Source: Myxococcales bacterium (GTDB lineage Bacteria; Myxococcota_A; Polyangia; Polyangiales; Polyangiaceae). From it: a stretch of 64,000 nt of DNA. A model generated the notes under the pieces. The model worked only from the letters and a program-made list of their open reading frames with translations. It was not told the origin of the DNA and searched no databases. Shown here one piece after another: positions 43,018 to 51,412 of this stretch (positions within the stretch are counted from its first letter, which is position 1; each line of letters opens with the position of its first letter). Location: the NCBI GenBank assembly GCA_016191785.1, contig JACPVJ010000114.1, positions 1-64,000 of the forward strand, written 5' to 3'. A program made the position numbers and the translations under genes.

Positions 43018-44379
43018 TCACTTGCTGCACTCCGCCATGGCCAGGCACGTCGACCTGGCGTTGACGCAGTCCGCGATCGCCTTGTACGGCCCGATGCAGG
43101 CGAACGACGGGCACTTGTAACCGCACGCCTGGAGCTTGGCGCAGGCTTTCGCGCAAGCGTCCGCGCTGGGGGGTGGGGGGGGCGAGCTGCCGGGCGCGGT
43201 GGGGGTGGCGGGCGTGCTCGTGGCCCCGGGCGGACGCGAGCTCTTGGGGGCTGTTCCGGCCACGGGTTTGCTCGACGGCACGCTGGCCGGCGTCGGGTCG
43301 GCCGAAGCCGGTGCGGGCCCTGCGCTCGCGCCGGCTTCGGCGGTCGAGGCCGCCGAGGCGGTCGAACCGAAGGCGCCGAGTAGGTAGGCCGCTCCCGCGC
43401 CCACTGCGCCGAAGACCAGCAGAAACCCCATCGCGACGACCGCGACCAGCACTGGGGCGGCGCGCGATCGGCGCGGTGCGGGCAGTGAATGGATCGGCAC
43501 GTGGGTTGGCGGCGTGATCGCCGCTGAGAGCGGGATCGCCGAGAGCGCGCGCAGCGCGTCGGCCAGCTCGCTGGCAGATTGAAAACGGTGGTTCGGATCC
43601 CGAGCCAGGGCCCGGGCCAGCCACGCATCGAATCCAGCTGGCGCGCCCGCGGCCGTCGGGATCGGGTCGGCGCAGATCTTCAGCAGCAGATCGCCGAGGG
43701 TCGCGCTGTCGAAGGGTCGCAGGCCGGTCACGCACTCGTAGGCGATCACTCCCAACGACCAGAGATCACTTCGGTGATCGACGTCGCTGCGCCCCCTTGC
43801 CTGCTCGGGGCTCATGTAGTGCGGCGTGCCCAGGACCGCGCCGGTCTGAGTCAGGCCGCCGACGGCACTGTCGCCCGTGCCCAGCGTCTTGGCGATGCCA
43901 AAGTCCAGGACCTTTGCCAGCTCTTCGTCTTGATTCGTGACTAAGAAGACGTTGTCTGGCTTGAGGTCGCGGTGCACCACCCCGGCCTCGTGCGCCCGGC
44001 CGAGCGCGCGGGCCACGTGGCTCACGATTCGCGACGTCTCGGCCAGCGACAGCTGTCCGACTCGCGTCAGCCGCGCAGCCAGGCTCTCGCCTTCCAGGAG
44101 CTCCATCACCAGGTAGGGGGTCGAGCCCTCGACCCCGAAGTCGAGCACCTGGATCACGTGGGGGCTGCGCAGCGCAGCGGCAGCCCGGGCCTCGAACAAG
44201 AACCGATCGACGGCGCCGGGGGCGCTGGCCAGCCGGTCGTGGATCAGCTTGATCGCGACCGGGGATCGCAAGAGGAGGTGCTCGGCTCGCCACACGCTCC
44301 CCATGCCGCCGGCGCCCAGCTGCGAGACCAGCCGGAATTTCTCGGCGAGCACGTCGCCGGGTGAGAACTCCCGCGCCAT
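43018..44379 (-). CDS. Eukaryotic-type Ser/Thr protein kinase with exported Cys-rich tail
   Basis: Predicted 453-residue Hanks-type kinase. The kinase domain (about 14-275) has the glycine loop GAGGMGSVW, catalytic Lys in VAIKLIHD, HRDLKPDN, and DFGIAK. One transmembrane helix follows near 305-330 (VLVAVVAMGFLLVFGAVG). The extracytoplasmic part is a Pro/Ala/Thr-rich tether of 90 residues and a compact C-terminal module with eight cysteines (CAKACAKLQACGYKC). The external module probably senses a ligand. Activation loop residues look intact, so it should be active. Confidence 0.9.
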   Translation of the reverse strand: MAREFSPGDVLAEKFRLVSQLGAGGMGSVWRAEHLLLRSPVAIKLIHDRLASAPGAVDRFLFEARAAAALRSPHVIQVLDFGVEGSTPYLVMELLEGESLAARLTRVGQLSLAETSRIVSHVARALGRAHEAGVVHRDLKPDNVFLVTNQDEELAKVLDFGIAKTLGTGDSAVGGLTQTGAVLGTPHYMSPEQARGRSDVDHRSDLWSLGVIAYECVTGLRPFDSATLGDLLLKICADPIPTAAGAPAGFDAWLARALARDPNHRFQSASELADALRALSAIPLSAAITPPTHVPIHSLPAPRRSRAAPVLVAVVAMGFLLVFGAVGAGAAYLLGAFGSTASAASTAEAGASAGPAPASADPTPASVPSSKPVAGTAPKSSRPPGATSTPATPTAPGSSPPPPPSADACAKACAKLQACGYKCPSFACIGPYKAIADCVNARSTCLAMAECSK

Positions 44380-44409
44380 CGGCTGGTCTGGGTGATAGCA
44401 CGAACCAGG

Positions 44410-44769
44410 CTATCGACCCCGCCCCAAGCTCGCGAACACCAGAGCCCAGCCGACCAAGAACGACAGGCCGCCCAGGGGAGTGATCATCCCGAGCTTGCGC
44501 ACCCCGGTCAGCACCATCAGGTAGAGGCTGCCCGCGAAGAGCACCACGCCGGCGGTGAACGCCAGCGCCGGCCACTTGATCTCGCGACCCGTCGCGTCCG
44601 CGTAGAGCGCCAGCGCGAGCAGCGCTACCGCGTGCAGCGCGTGATAGAGCACGCCGGTCTGCCACACGCCGAGCTCTGCCTGGGTCACCCGGCTCTTCAG
44701 CGCGTGGGCGCCAAACGCGCCCAGGGCGACGGCGAGAAACCCCAGCGCGGCGGCTACACGGATCCACAT
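44410..44769 (-). CDS. DUF423-family small membrane protein
   Basis: Predicted 119-residue protein with four helices of the DUF423 (YgdD/YwdK) family: AAALGFLAVALGAFGAHAL, YHALHAVALLALAL, and ITPLGGLSFLVGWALV are typical. Function unknown. ATG 44769 is used; a TTG nine bases upstream is less likely. It lies in the same direction as the kinase gene (30 bp away) and the Sel1 lipoprotein gene (51 bp), but nothing shows it is part of an operon. Confidence 0.88.
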   Translation of the reverse strand: MWIRVAAALGFLAVALGAFGAHALKSRVTQAELGVWQTGVLYHALHAVALLALALYADATGREIKWPALAFTAGVVLFAGSLYLMVLTGVRKLGMITPLGGLSFLVGWALVFASLGRGR

Positions 44770-44820
44770 CGTGCGCAATTTCTGGTGCCAGGGGTGCGCG
44801 GGCGGAAGCGCCCCCGCCCC

Positions 44821-47478
44821 TCACTTCTTCCGTTTCTGGCTGCTCGGTTCGGTGACCTTCTCGCTCGGTGGAACCGACGGCGCCGTCTCTTTGGTGCCGT
44901 CGTAGCCGCCGCCTGTGCCCCCACCGGTGTCCAGCGAGCCCTGCGGGCCAGCACCCGAGCGGCACTCGATGGCGCAGGCCACGGCCAGGGAGTCGCCCCC
45001 GCAGCCGCAACCGGAGAGGCGGCGCACCGCCGGCGGAAGCTGAAGCTCGCTCGGATCCGGCAAGATCGAGAGCGCCACGCTCGCCCCATTCTTGGGCAAG
45101 AAGCGCACCATGGCGCTGCCGCGGAGGGTGTGCTCGCCCCCCGCGATCTTGAGCGAGGCGATCGCCTTGTCCAGGCACGCATCGAACTTGGCGTTCGTGC
45201 TCCGCGCCGGAGTCGTCACCTGGGTCTTGCCGTCGGGGCCGACCGCGAAGCCGACCCGATGCACCCGCGCGCTGACGCTCGCGTCCTTCGGGCAAGCCTT
45301 GATCGCGCCGACCTTGGCCTTGAGCTTGTCACTCAGGCTGGTGCGACGCTTCTCGATCTCGGTCTCGGGCTCGGCGCTGGCGCGCTCGGCCAGCGTGCTC
45401 TTCTGCCCGAAGGCCCGGCTCGGGCTGGCGCCCGCTGCAGCGGTGTCCTTCCCACCGAAGGGGTCCAGGTTCGGCGTGACGTCGTAGTTGCGCGGGGGGC
45501 TGTAGGCGAGCCCGCAGGCCGGGCCGTACCCGGTGGCGCACGCGCGGCCGAGGGCGGCGCGCGTGCCGCCGATGTCCTTCGAGCCGCCGAGCCCGTCGTA
45601 GCGCGCAGCGGCCAAGAGCGCGCAGCCGTAGCCATACTTCGCCTGGCACGCCTTCTCGAAGAAGCCCACCGCGAGGCTCGGGTTCGCGCCCGTCCCGAAC
45701 CCTTGGCGATACAAGAGGCCGGTCCCGGCGCAGCTCTCGCCGTCGCCGTCGGCGCAGCTCTTCTCGAGCCACTTGAGCGCCGCGGAATCGTCCCGCGCCA
45801 CGCCCACGCCCTGAAGCTGGGACACCGCCAGCAGCCTGCAACCCGGGACATGGCCGCCGTCGCAGGCCCGCTTCGCGAGCTTCGCCGCCTTCTCTCCGCT
45901 CTTGGTCACGCCGTCTCGACCCTCGAACAGCAGCGCCGCAGCGTCGATGCAGCTCCGCCAGTCCTTGGCGTCGCAGGCGCGCTCGAAGTCCTGAGCCGCG
46001 CGCGCGGCGTCTCTCGGCATCTTCGTTCCCGAGAGCCGCAGCGTGCCGAGGAACCGGCAGGCGTTGGCAGAACCCTTGGAGCAGCTGACCTCCAGGTCCT
46101 TCACGCCCTTCGCACGCTCTTCTTCGGTGCCCCCGAGCAGCTGTGAAGCGAGCAAGCCGCAGGCGTCTTCCCACTTCCCCTGGCAGGCACGAGTGAACAG
46201 CGCCTTGGCGCGCGCGGCGTCCGGCGTGGTGCCGGTGCCCTTCTCCAGGTTGAGCGCCAAGAAGTGACACGCGCGGGCCTCGCCCCCGCTGCAGGCCCGG
46301 CCGTACAGCACGTTGGCCGCGGTCGCGTCGCCGCCCTTCTCGGTCACGACGCCCAGGTTGCTGCAGCCTCGCGCCCAGCCGGCCTCGCAGCTCTTGGAAT
46401 ACAGCTCGCGGGCCTTGTTCATGTCCTTCGGGAGCGCATCGCCGCGATCGTAGGCGTGGCCCAGGTTGCCGCAGCCCCGGGCGCTGCCACCGGCGCAGGC
46501 CTTCTCGGCCAGGGCGGCGGCCTTCTCTGGATCGGCTGGAACGCCGTGGTTGCCGAAGTACATGAACGAGGCCGCGGCACAGCTGCCGGCGTGCCCCTTG
46601 TCGCACTCGGTCGCGCACTCCGCGAGCTGGCCTTCACGGCACTGAAACGGGGCAGCGCCCCCCGGCGGCGCGCACTTGCCGTCGGTCAGCACGAGGCCCC
46701 GAGGACACACGTCCACCGTTCCGCCCTCGTCCTTCGACGCCACCTCGAGGGCCGTCAGCTCGAGGCGCAGCAGCGCCGCGCAGCTGGGGTCTGGGCTCGA
46801 CGAGGTGGGGTTGAAGCCCTTGCACGCCTTGGCGTCGCCGTCCCGGTTCTCGGTGCGCTTGCTGCTCTTGCTCGCCGCGCTGGCGCCGGCGCCCATGATC
46901 TCGACCGCGCCGCGGACCGAGCCCGACGAGCCTTGCTTCAGGGCAAAGGCGCCGACGAAGGCGCCGCGCACGAAGTGGGTCGCGCCGGCGCAGCCGCTGC
47001 CGGTCAGGCGCTTCTTGTCGGCGGCGTCGACCGTGGTTCGCCGCATGCCGATGAGAATCAGGCCAAGATCCAGCGAGGTGTCACGCTGGACCTCCGCCGC
47101 GATCTTTGCCCCGAAGGTCGGCAGGTTCAGCTGGATCTCGTCCGCGCCGTCGAGCCGCACCACCTCTTCCTTGGGGCTCACGCCCACGAAGCCGTAGTCA
47201 CCCTCGATCTTGCAGTCCTTGATGATGCGCAGTTGCTTGCAGTCGTAGCTGACGACCGCCACGCCGTCCTTCATCACCGCCTCGTAGACCGCGCGCTCGT
47301 GGGCCTTCAGATCCACGATCAACGGTTGGCCGAAGTCGGCCACCGAGTCGCAGAGCGTGCTCTGCACCTTGGGTGGCTCCGGTCGCGCGACCTGGCCGCC
47401 GCCGCCGGGGCGACACCCGCCCGAGACCAACACCGAAGCCACGATCAGTGGCCCGCCCATGCGCGTCGTAAAGCTCAT
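44821..47478 (-). CDS. Long Sel1-repeat lipoprotein
   Basis: Predicted 885-residue lipoprotein (signal ending VSGGC, near Cys 22). Residues about 300-660 hold ten or so Sel1-type helix-turn-helix repeats of about 36 residues, each with a conserved Cys pair (KACAGGSARGCGNLGHAYDR, KSCEAGWARGCSNLG, RACSGGEARACHFLA), so the solenoid is disulfide-pinned, as expected outside the cytoplasm. Unrelated N-terminal and C-terminal regions have extra cysteines (SGCGCGG). Sel1 arrays mediate protein binding. Function unknown; it is one of the longest genes here and not next to an obvious partner. Confidence 0.82.
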   Translation of the reverse strand: MSFTTRMGGPLIVASVLVSGGCRPGGGGQVARPEPPKVQSTLCDSVADFGQPLIVDLKAHERAVYEAVMKDGVAVVSYDCKQLRIIKDCKIEGDYGFVGVSPKEEVVRLDGADEIQLNLPTFGAKIAAEVQRDTSLDLGLILIGMRRTTVDAADKKRLTGSGCAGATHFVRGAFVGAFALKQGSSGSVRGAVEIMGAGASAASKSSKRTENRDGDAKACKGFNPTSSSPDPSCAALLRLELTALEVASKDEGGTVDVCPRGLVLTDGKCAPPGGAAPFQCREGQLAECATECDKGHAGSCAAASFMYFGNHGVPADPEKAAALAEKACAGGSARGCGNLGHAYDRGDALPKDMNKARELYSKSCEAGWARGCSNLGVVTEKGGDATAANVLYGRACSGGEARACHFLALNLEKGTGTTPDAARAKALFTRACQGKWEDACGLLASQLLGGTEEERAKGVKDLEVSCSKGSANACRFLGTLRLSGTKMPRDAARAAQDFERACDAKDWRSCIDAAALLFEGRDGVTKSGEKAAKLAKRACDGGHVPGCRLLAVSQLQGVGVARDDSAALKWLEKSCADGDGESCAGTGLLYRQGFGTGANPSLAVGFFEKACQAKYGYGCALLAAARYDGLGGSKDIGGTRAALGRACATGYGPACGLAYSPPRNYDVTPNLDPFGGKDTAAAGASPSRAFGQKSTLAERASAEPETEIEKRRTSLSDKLKAKVGAIKACPKDASVSARVHRVGFAVGPDGKTQVTTPARSTNAKFDACLDKAIASLKIAGGEHTLRGSAMVRFLPKNGASVALSILPDPSELQLPPAVRRLSGCGCGGDSLAVACAIECRSGAGPQGSLDTGGGTGGGYDGTKETAPSVPPSEKVTEPSSQKRKK

Positions 47479-47511
47479 TGCTCGCTCCCGAATCCGATTG
47501 TGCCCAGAGGC

Positions 47512-48666
47512 TCACTTCACGCAGCCGACCCGGCTCTTGGCGATTACCATGTCGTCGTACCAGACGCTGCCGGCGCCGCCCTCGGTGATGTAGTTCTGCG
47601 GCCAGAAGGCGTTGATCTTCAGGTCCGTGGTGCTGCGCCATTGAAGGTCCAGCGGCACCAGGCTGGGGCTCGGCGGTTTGTACTGCGTGCACTCGGTGCC
47701 GGTGGCCTTCTCGGGGCAGAACTTGTCCTTGACCCAATAGCCGAGGGGCGACTGGTCGGTGAACTGCAGCACCGATTGGTCGTTCACCCACACCCCGAGC
47801 TCGGCCCCGGCGCCGGAGGCCGGCGAGGGGTTCAGCTTGATGTGAAGCTCGAAGCACTGCCACTGATCTTTGGCGGTCAGCGTCGGGTCGTGGATCACCG
47901 AGTTGCCATAGTAGGCGGTGCTCCCCGCCGGCTGGTCCATCCACGAGTGCATCTTCATCCAGTAGTTGTAGAAGTCCATGCGCGGCGTGGCGCCGCTGGT
48001 CATCGGCTCGAGCGACACGTGGAAGCGATCGTCCCCGTCCGGCTTCAACCCGGCCTTTGGGCTCGGCCAGTTCGACGCCGGGTTGTAGCCCCCCACCCAC
48101 ACACCGGTGTGGTGCCACTTCACTCCGGCTTGGTACTTGGCGTAGTAGCGCACGAACACCTCGTCGAACCCGGGCGAGAGCTTCTTGTAGAAGTCGACGG
48201 CGTTTGGCCCCGCCCCGCTCGCGGTCAGCTTCCCACTGGCTTTGCCGCTGCTTGCTGCCGGGACGCTGGTGTCGAGCGCGATGTTGGCGGTGCCCTGCTT
48301 GCTCTCGTAGCGGGACAAGAACGCGCTCACCGTTCCTTCTTCGAAGTTCTCGACCCAGATCACGTCCGGGTCTTTTTCGATGCCGACGTCGCCGGGGTAC
48401 TTGGCAGCGAGCCCGGGTCCTGAACCGCTCGAGCCGCCGGTGCCGCCGGTGCCGCCGCTGGCTGTGCCGCCGCTGCCGCTGGAGCCGCCCGTCGCGGTGC
48501 CGCCGGCGCCGCTCGCGCCACCGCTGGCCGAGCCGCCGCTGCCAGTGCCGCCGCTGCCGCTGGTGGCGCCGCTACCCGCGCCGCCGGTCGCCGGCGAGCC
48601 CCCGCCGCTGTCCGAGCCGCACCCGAAGAGAACCACCGCCAGCCCGAGGCACCCCAGCCGCTTCAT
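47512..48666 (-). CDS. Gly-rich-linker lipoprotein with polysaccharide-lyase/LamG-like domain
   Basis: Predicted 384-residue lipoprotein: lipobox LFGC (Cys 16), Gly/Ser stalk to about 95, then a jelly-roll-like domain of about 285 residues (ENFEEGTVSAFLSRY, VRYYAKYQAGVKWHHTGVW, YYGNSVIHD, WYDDMVIAKSRVG). The order of strands and the GVW/HHTG region resemble polysaccharide lyase or LamG-like sandwich enzymes. No catalytic residues are certain. Probably acts on, or binds, external polysaccharide. It is 4 bp from the convergent stop of the radical SAM gene on the same strand. Confidence 0.75.
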   Translation of the reverse strand: MKRLGCLGLAVVLFGCGSDSGGGSPATGGAGSGATSGSGGTGSGGSASGGASGAGGTATGGSSGSGGTASGGTGGTGGSSGSGPGLAAKYPGDVGIEKDPDVIWVENFEEGTVSAFLSRYESKQGTANIALDTSVPAASSGKASGKLTASGAGPNAVDFYKKLSPGFDEVFVRYYAKYQAGVKWHHTGVWVGGYNPASNWPSPKAGLKPDGDDRFHVSLEPMTSGATPRMDFYNYWMKMHSWMDQPAGSTAYYGNSVIHDPTLTAKDQWQCFELHIKLNPSPASGAGAELGVWVNDQSVLQFTDQSPLGYWVKDKFCPEKATGTECTQYKPPSPSLVPLDLQWRSTTDLKINAFWPQNYITEGGAGSVWYDDMVIAKSRVGCVK

Positions 48667-48670
48667 GCGG

Positions 48671-50269
48671 TCACTCTATCACCGGCTCGAGCACGCGGTA
48701 TCCGTGGGCGCGAACGAGGTTGATGTGCACGCCGGCGCAGCGGGCGTCGTGGATGCAACCGCGACAGCGTCGGCTCTTGGTCATGAAGCCCGACGCGATG
48801 AAGCGCTCGGCGAAGCGGCTCATCTCCACCCGGCCGTCGGGCCCGAGCGTCGCTGCGTCGAGCTCGGGCTCGAGGCGCTCGGGCTCGCGCCCGCCCAGGC
48901 ACGCGGGGATGCCGCGCGTGCGGACGTCTCGCGGCAGGCTCGCGCACAGTGACTTCGTGTCCACGTCTTCGCGCTGCTGATCGCTGACGCGCTCGTAGGT
49001 CGGTGCGCACACCAAGAGCCGCGGCCCGAGCCCCGCGAGCGACGGCAGCCGCGGCGCCGTCTCGGCCCGCAGCATGACCCCGAGCTCGAAATCCCCCTCC
49101 CACGCCAGGACGTGGTCGAGGTCGGCGGCGGTCGAGACGAACACCCGGCGGACCGCTCGACCCTCGAGATCGGGGGCGTGAAGGTCGCGGTAGGAATCGA
49201 GCTCGAGCCAGAGCTCGGCCGTCGGGCAGAGCGCTGCCAGCGCACGCGCACGCGCCGGGTCCGCGGCCACCAGGTGAGCCACCCGCGCGCGGGGCAGCGC
49301 CGCGCCACGCGGCGGAGGATCGACCAGCCGCAAGACCTCGACCTCGGGCAGCGCGCGCTCGCCGAGCGTGCGGTCCAGCCCGTCACACAGCGGTTCGAGG
49401 TAGCAGTGCTTGCAGCGCGCGGGCTCGCGACAGTCGAGCCGCTCGCCCAGGCCGAGATACCGGTCGAACTCTTCCCGTCGGCCCCGGACCTCGTCGTGCA
49501 GCTTGTGCGGATCCTGGATCAGGTCCTCGAAGCCCTCGGCGAAGGCTGGCGGGAAGCGGTTGAGCCAGAGCTGAATGCCCGGGCGTCGCGAGATCTCGAA
49601 GGCGCGGGTCAGCGCCTCTTCGTGCCCGACCAGATCGTAGAACAGCGCGTCCTTGGCCTTGCCCCAGGCGTTCCCGAAAGGGATCACCTGGAGCAAGTCG
49701 AACTCGCGAACGCCCCAGCCGATGAACGTCTCGAGCATCTCGGGCAGGTGAGCCACGTTCATCTTGTTGATCACGACGTCCACGTTCACGATGAACCGCC
49801 CCGAAGCCAGCGCTGCGCGGAGCGCGGTCGTCTCTTGCTCGAAGGCCCCCGGCGCGCCCACCAGCGCATCGTGGAGCTGGGCGGTGTGCCCGTGCACGCT
49901 GAACGTGATCTCGTCGAGGCCCGCGTCTGCCGCCCGCGAAAGAAACTCGGGGTAGACGAACATGCGCCCGTTGGTCACGGTCTGAATGCGGCGGTAGCCC
50001 GAGCGTCGGCCGAGCTTCACGAACTCCAGGAACTGCGGGTGGAGGGTCGGCTCGCCCCCCGAGAGAATCAGGCGCGTGGCCCCGCGCTTCCGCCCCTCGA
50101 TGATCTGGATCTTGATCTCGAGGGCGGGCCGCACCGTGCCGTCGTGGGCCAGGGTGTCCAGGCAGAAGATGCAGTGGTTGTTGCAGTCGCTCGTGAGCCG
50201 CACCCAGTTCTTCTGCTCGTGCGCGGCCGCTTCCCGAGTGAGTGTCCCGTCGACCACGTGGTTCTTCAT
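48671..50269 (-). CDS. Radical SAM protein with SPASM-like and second C-terminal cysteine cluster
   Basis: Predicted 532-residue radical SAM enzyme. CNNHCIFC (CX3CX2C) near 34-41 binds the SAM cluster, GGEPTLHP (near 73-80) binds SAM, and a TIM-barrel pattern runs to about 265. A SPASM-like set, CREPARCKHCYLEPLC, lies near 310-326, and a distinct second set, CRGCIHDARCAGV, ends the protein, after about 170 residues that read like part of a degenerate barrel. ATG 50269 or 50284 are possible starts. The substrate is unknown. It is divergent from an ODP-type diiron protein gene. It could modify a peptide, but no precursor peptide is visible next to it. Confidence 0.82.
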   Translation of the reverse strand: MKNHVVDGTLTREAAAHEQKNWVRLTSDCNNHCIFCLDTLAHDGTVRPALEIKIQIIEGRKRGATRLILSGGEPTLHPQFLEFVKLGRRSGYRRIQTVTNGRMFVYPEFLSRAADAGLDEITFSVHGHTAQLHDALVGAPGAFEQETTALRAALASGRFIVNVDVVINKMNVAHLPEMLETFIGWGVREFDLLQVIPFGNAWGKAKDALFYDLVGHEEALTRAFEISRRPGIQLWLNRFPPAFAEGFEDLIQDPHKLHDEVRGRREEFDRYLGLGERLDCREPARCKHCYLEPLCDGLDRTLGERALPEVEVLRLVDPPPRGAALPRARVAHLVAADPARARALAALCPTAELWLELDSYRDLHAPDLEGRAVRRVFVSTAADLDHVLAWEGDFELGVMLRAETAPRLPSLAGLGPRLLVCAPTYERVSDQQREDVDTKSLCASLPRDVRTRGIPACLGGREPERLEPELDAATLGPDGRVEMSRFAERFIASGFMTKSRRCRGCIHDARCAGVHINLVRAHGYRVLEPVIE

Positions 50270-50341
50270 AGCGCACCGGCTCATGCGCGCTTGTGCAGGG
50301 CCGAAGACCAGCCTACGCTCGGCTGAGTCTAGGACAGAACC

Positions 50342-51115
50342 ATGACTGATGAGCGAAACGCGATCGAGATCGCAGGCAGTGCGGACCATCGGTTCATGTG
50401 GCTGGGGGCCGGTGATCCGGAGACCGAAAAGGGGATTGCCTCGAACCAGTACGCCATCGTCGCCGGCGGCGAAGCGCTGCTGCTCGACCCCGGCGGGTAT
50501 CACTCGTTCGAGCGGGTCTTCGCCAACGTGGCGGGGCTGGTCGAGCCGAAGAAGATCACCGGCGTCTTCCTGTCGCATCAGGATCCCGACGTGGTCGGGA
50601 GCTTGGTCTCGTGGCTCGAGGTGCAACCCTCGATGAAGATCTACGTGTCGGGTTTGTGGGAGCGGTTCTTGCCGCACTTCGCGCTGCCGGCGCTGCCCGA
50701 CTTCGTGGCCATTCCCGACGAGGGCAGCAGCGTCACGCTGGCGGACGGCGCACAGCTGCGCTTCGTTCCGGCTCACGGCCTCCACTCTCCCGGGAACTTC
50801 GCGCTCTACGACGAGCGCACGCGCGTTTTGTTCTCGGGCGACCTGGGCGCCGCCCTCGTGCCGCCCGGCGAGTGGTCGATGTTCGTCGGCGACTTCGAGA
50901 AACACTGCGGCTACATGGATGGGTTTCACCGGCGCTTCCTGGCGTCCACCAAGGCGCTGCGGGCGTTCCTCGAGCAGATCCGCGGCGTGCCCATCGACTT
51001 CGTGTGCCCGCAACACGGGTCGATCTTCCGCGGCGAGGACGTGCAGCGCTTCTTCGACTGGCTCGCCGAGCTCGAAGTGGGCTTCGACCACCGCGACTGG
51101 GGCAAGCCGCGTTGA
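50342..51115 (+). CDS. Metallo-beta-lactamase-fold diiron (ODP-type) protein
   Basis: Predicted 257-residue protein of the MBL superfamily, close to the diiron domain of flavodiiron proteins (ODP family). Metal ligand motifs read SHQDPDVVGS (near 79-88), AHGLHSPGN (near 144-152) and SGDLGAAL (near 163-170), with a late QHGSIF. It lacks a flavodoxin domain. Homologs bind oxygen or nitric oxide or sense redox. The gene is divergent from the radical SAM gene and its stop overlaps the next start (TTGA). ATG 50342 is used. Confidence 0.85.
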   Translation: MTDERNAIEIAGSADHRFMWLGAGDPETEKGIASNQYAIVAGGEALLLDPGGYHSFERVFANVAGLVEPKKITGVFLSHQDPDVVGSLVSWLEVQPSMKIYVSGLWERFLPHFALPALPDFVAIPDEGSSVTLADGAQLRFVPAHGLHSPGNFALYDERTRVLFSGDLGAALVPPGEWSMFVGDFEKHCGYMDGFHRRFLASTKALRAFLEQIRGVPIDFVCPQHGSIFRGEDVQRFFDWLAELEVGFDHRDWGKPR

Positions 51116-51405
51116 CGGAAGCGGCGGGTGACTCGGCGAGCTGGGGGGAGGTCGTGCGTGCGCACCTCTCGTTCGCGATCCGCATCTATTCGGCGGAAGA
51201 GCTCCAGCGCCTGGCGGACGAGGCTCGGATCGCGGTTCGCCCGGACGGCAGCAATTCGGCCGTGAGCTACGCCGACGTGACCCGCTACATCGCGGCCGTG
51301 GGCAAGGTCTTCGGGGAGACGGCCTCGGTCAGCGCCAAGCTCACCGCGATGAACAAGGCGCGTGCCCTCGGCCTGCGCCCCCCCGGGTTGCGCTGGTTCA
51401 CCTGA
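51112..51405 (+). CDS. Small unknown protein coupled to the diiron protein
   Basis: Predicted 97-residue soluble protein, TTG start overlapping the stop of the diiron gene (TTGA). It has helices with an Arg/Ala-rich core (HLSFAIRIYSAEELQRLADEARIAVRPDG, then YADVTRYIAAVGKVFG) and a Pro-rich end. No family is recognised. A GTG a little downstream is an alternative start. The coupling suggests that it acts with the diiron protein. Confidence 0.6.
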   Translation: MTEAAGDSASWGEVVRAHLSFAIRIYSAEELQRLADEARIAVRPDGSNSAVSYADVTRYIAAVGKVFGETASVSAKLTAMNKARALGLRPPGLRWFT

Positions 51406-51412
51406 GGGCCCG

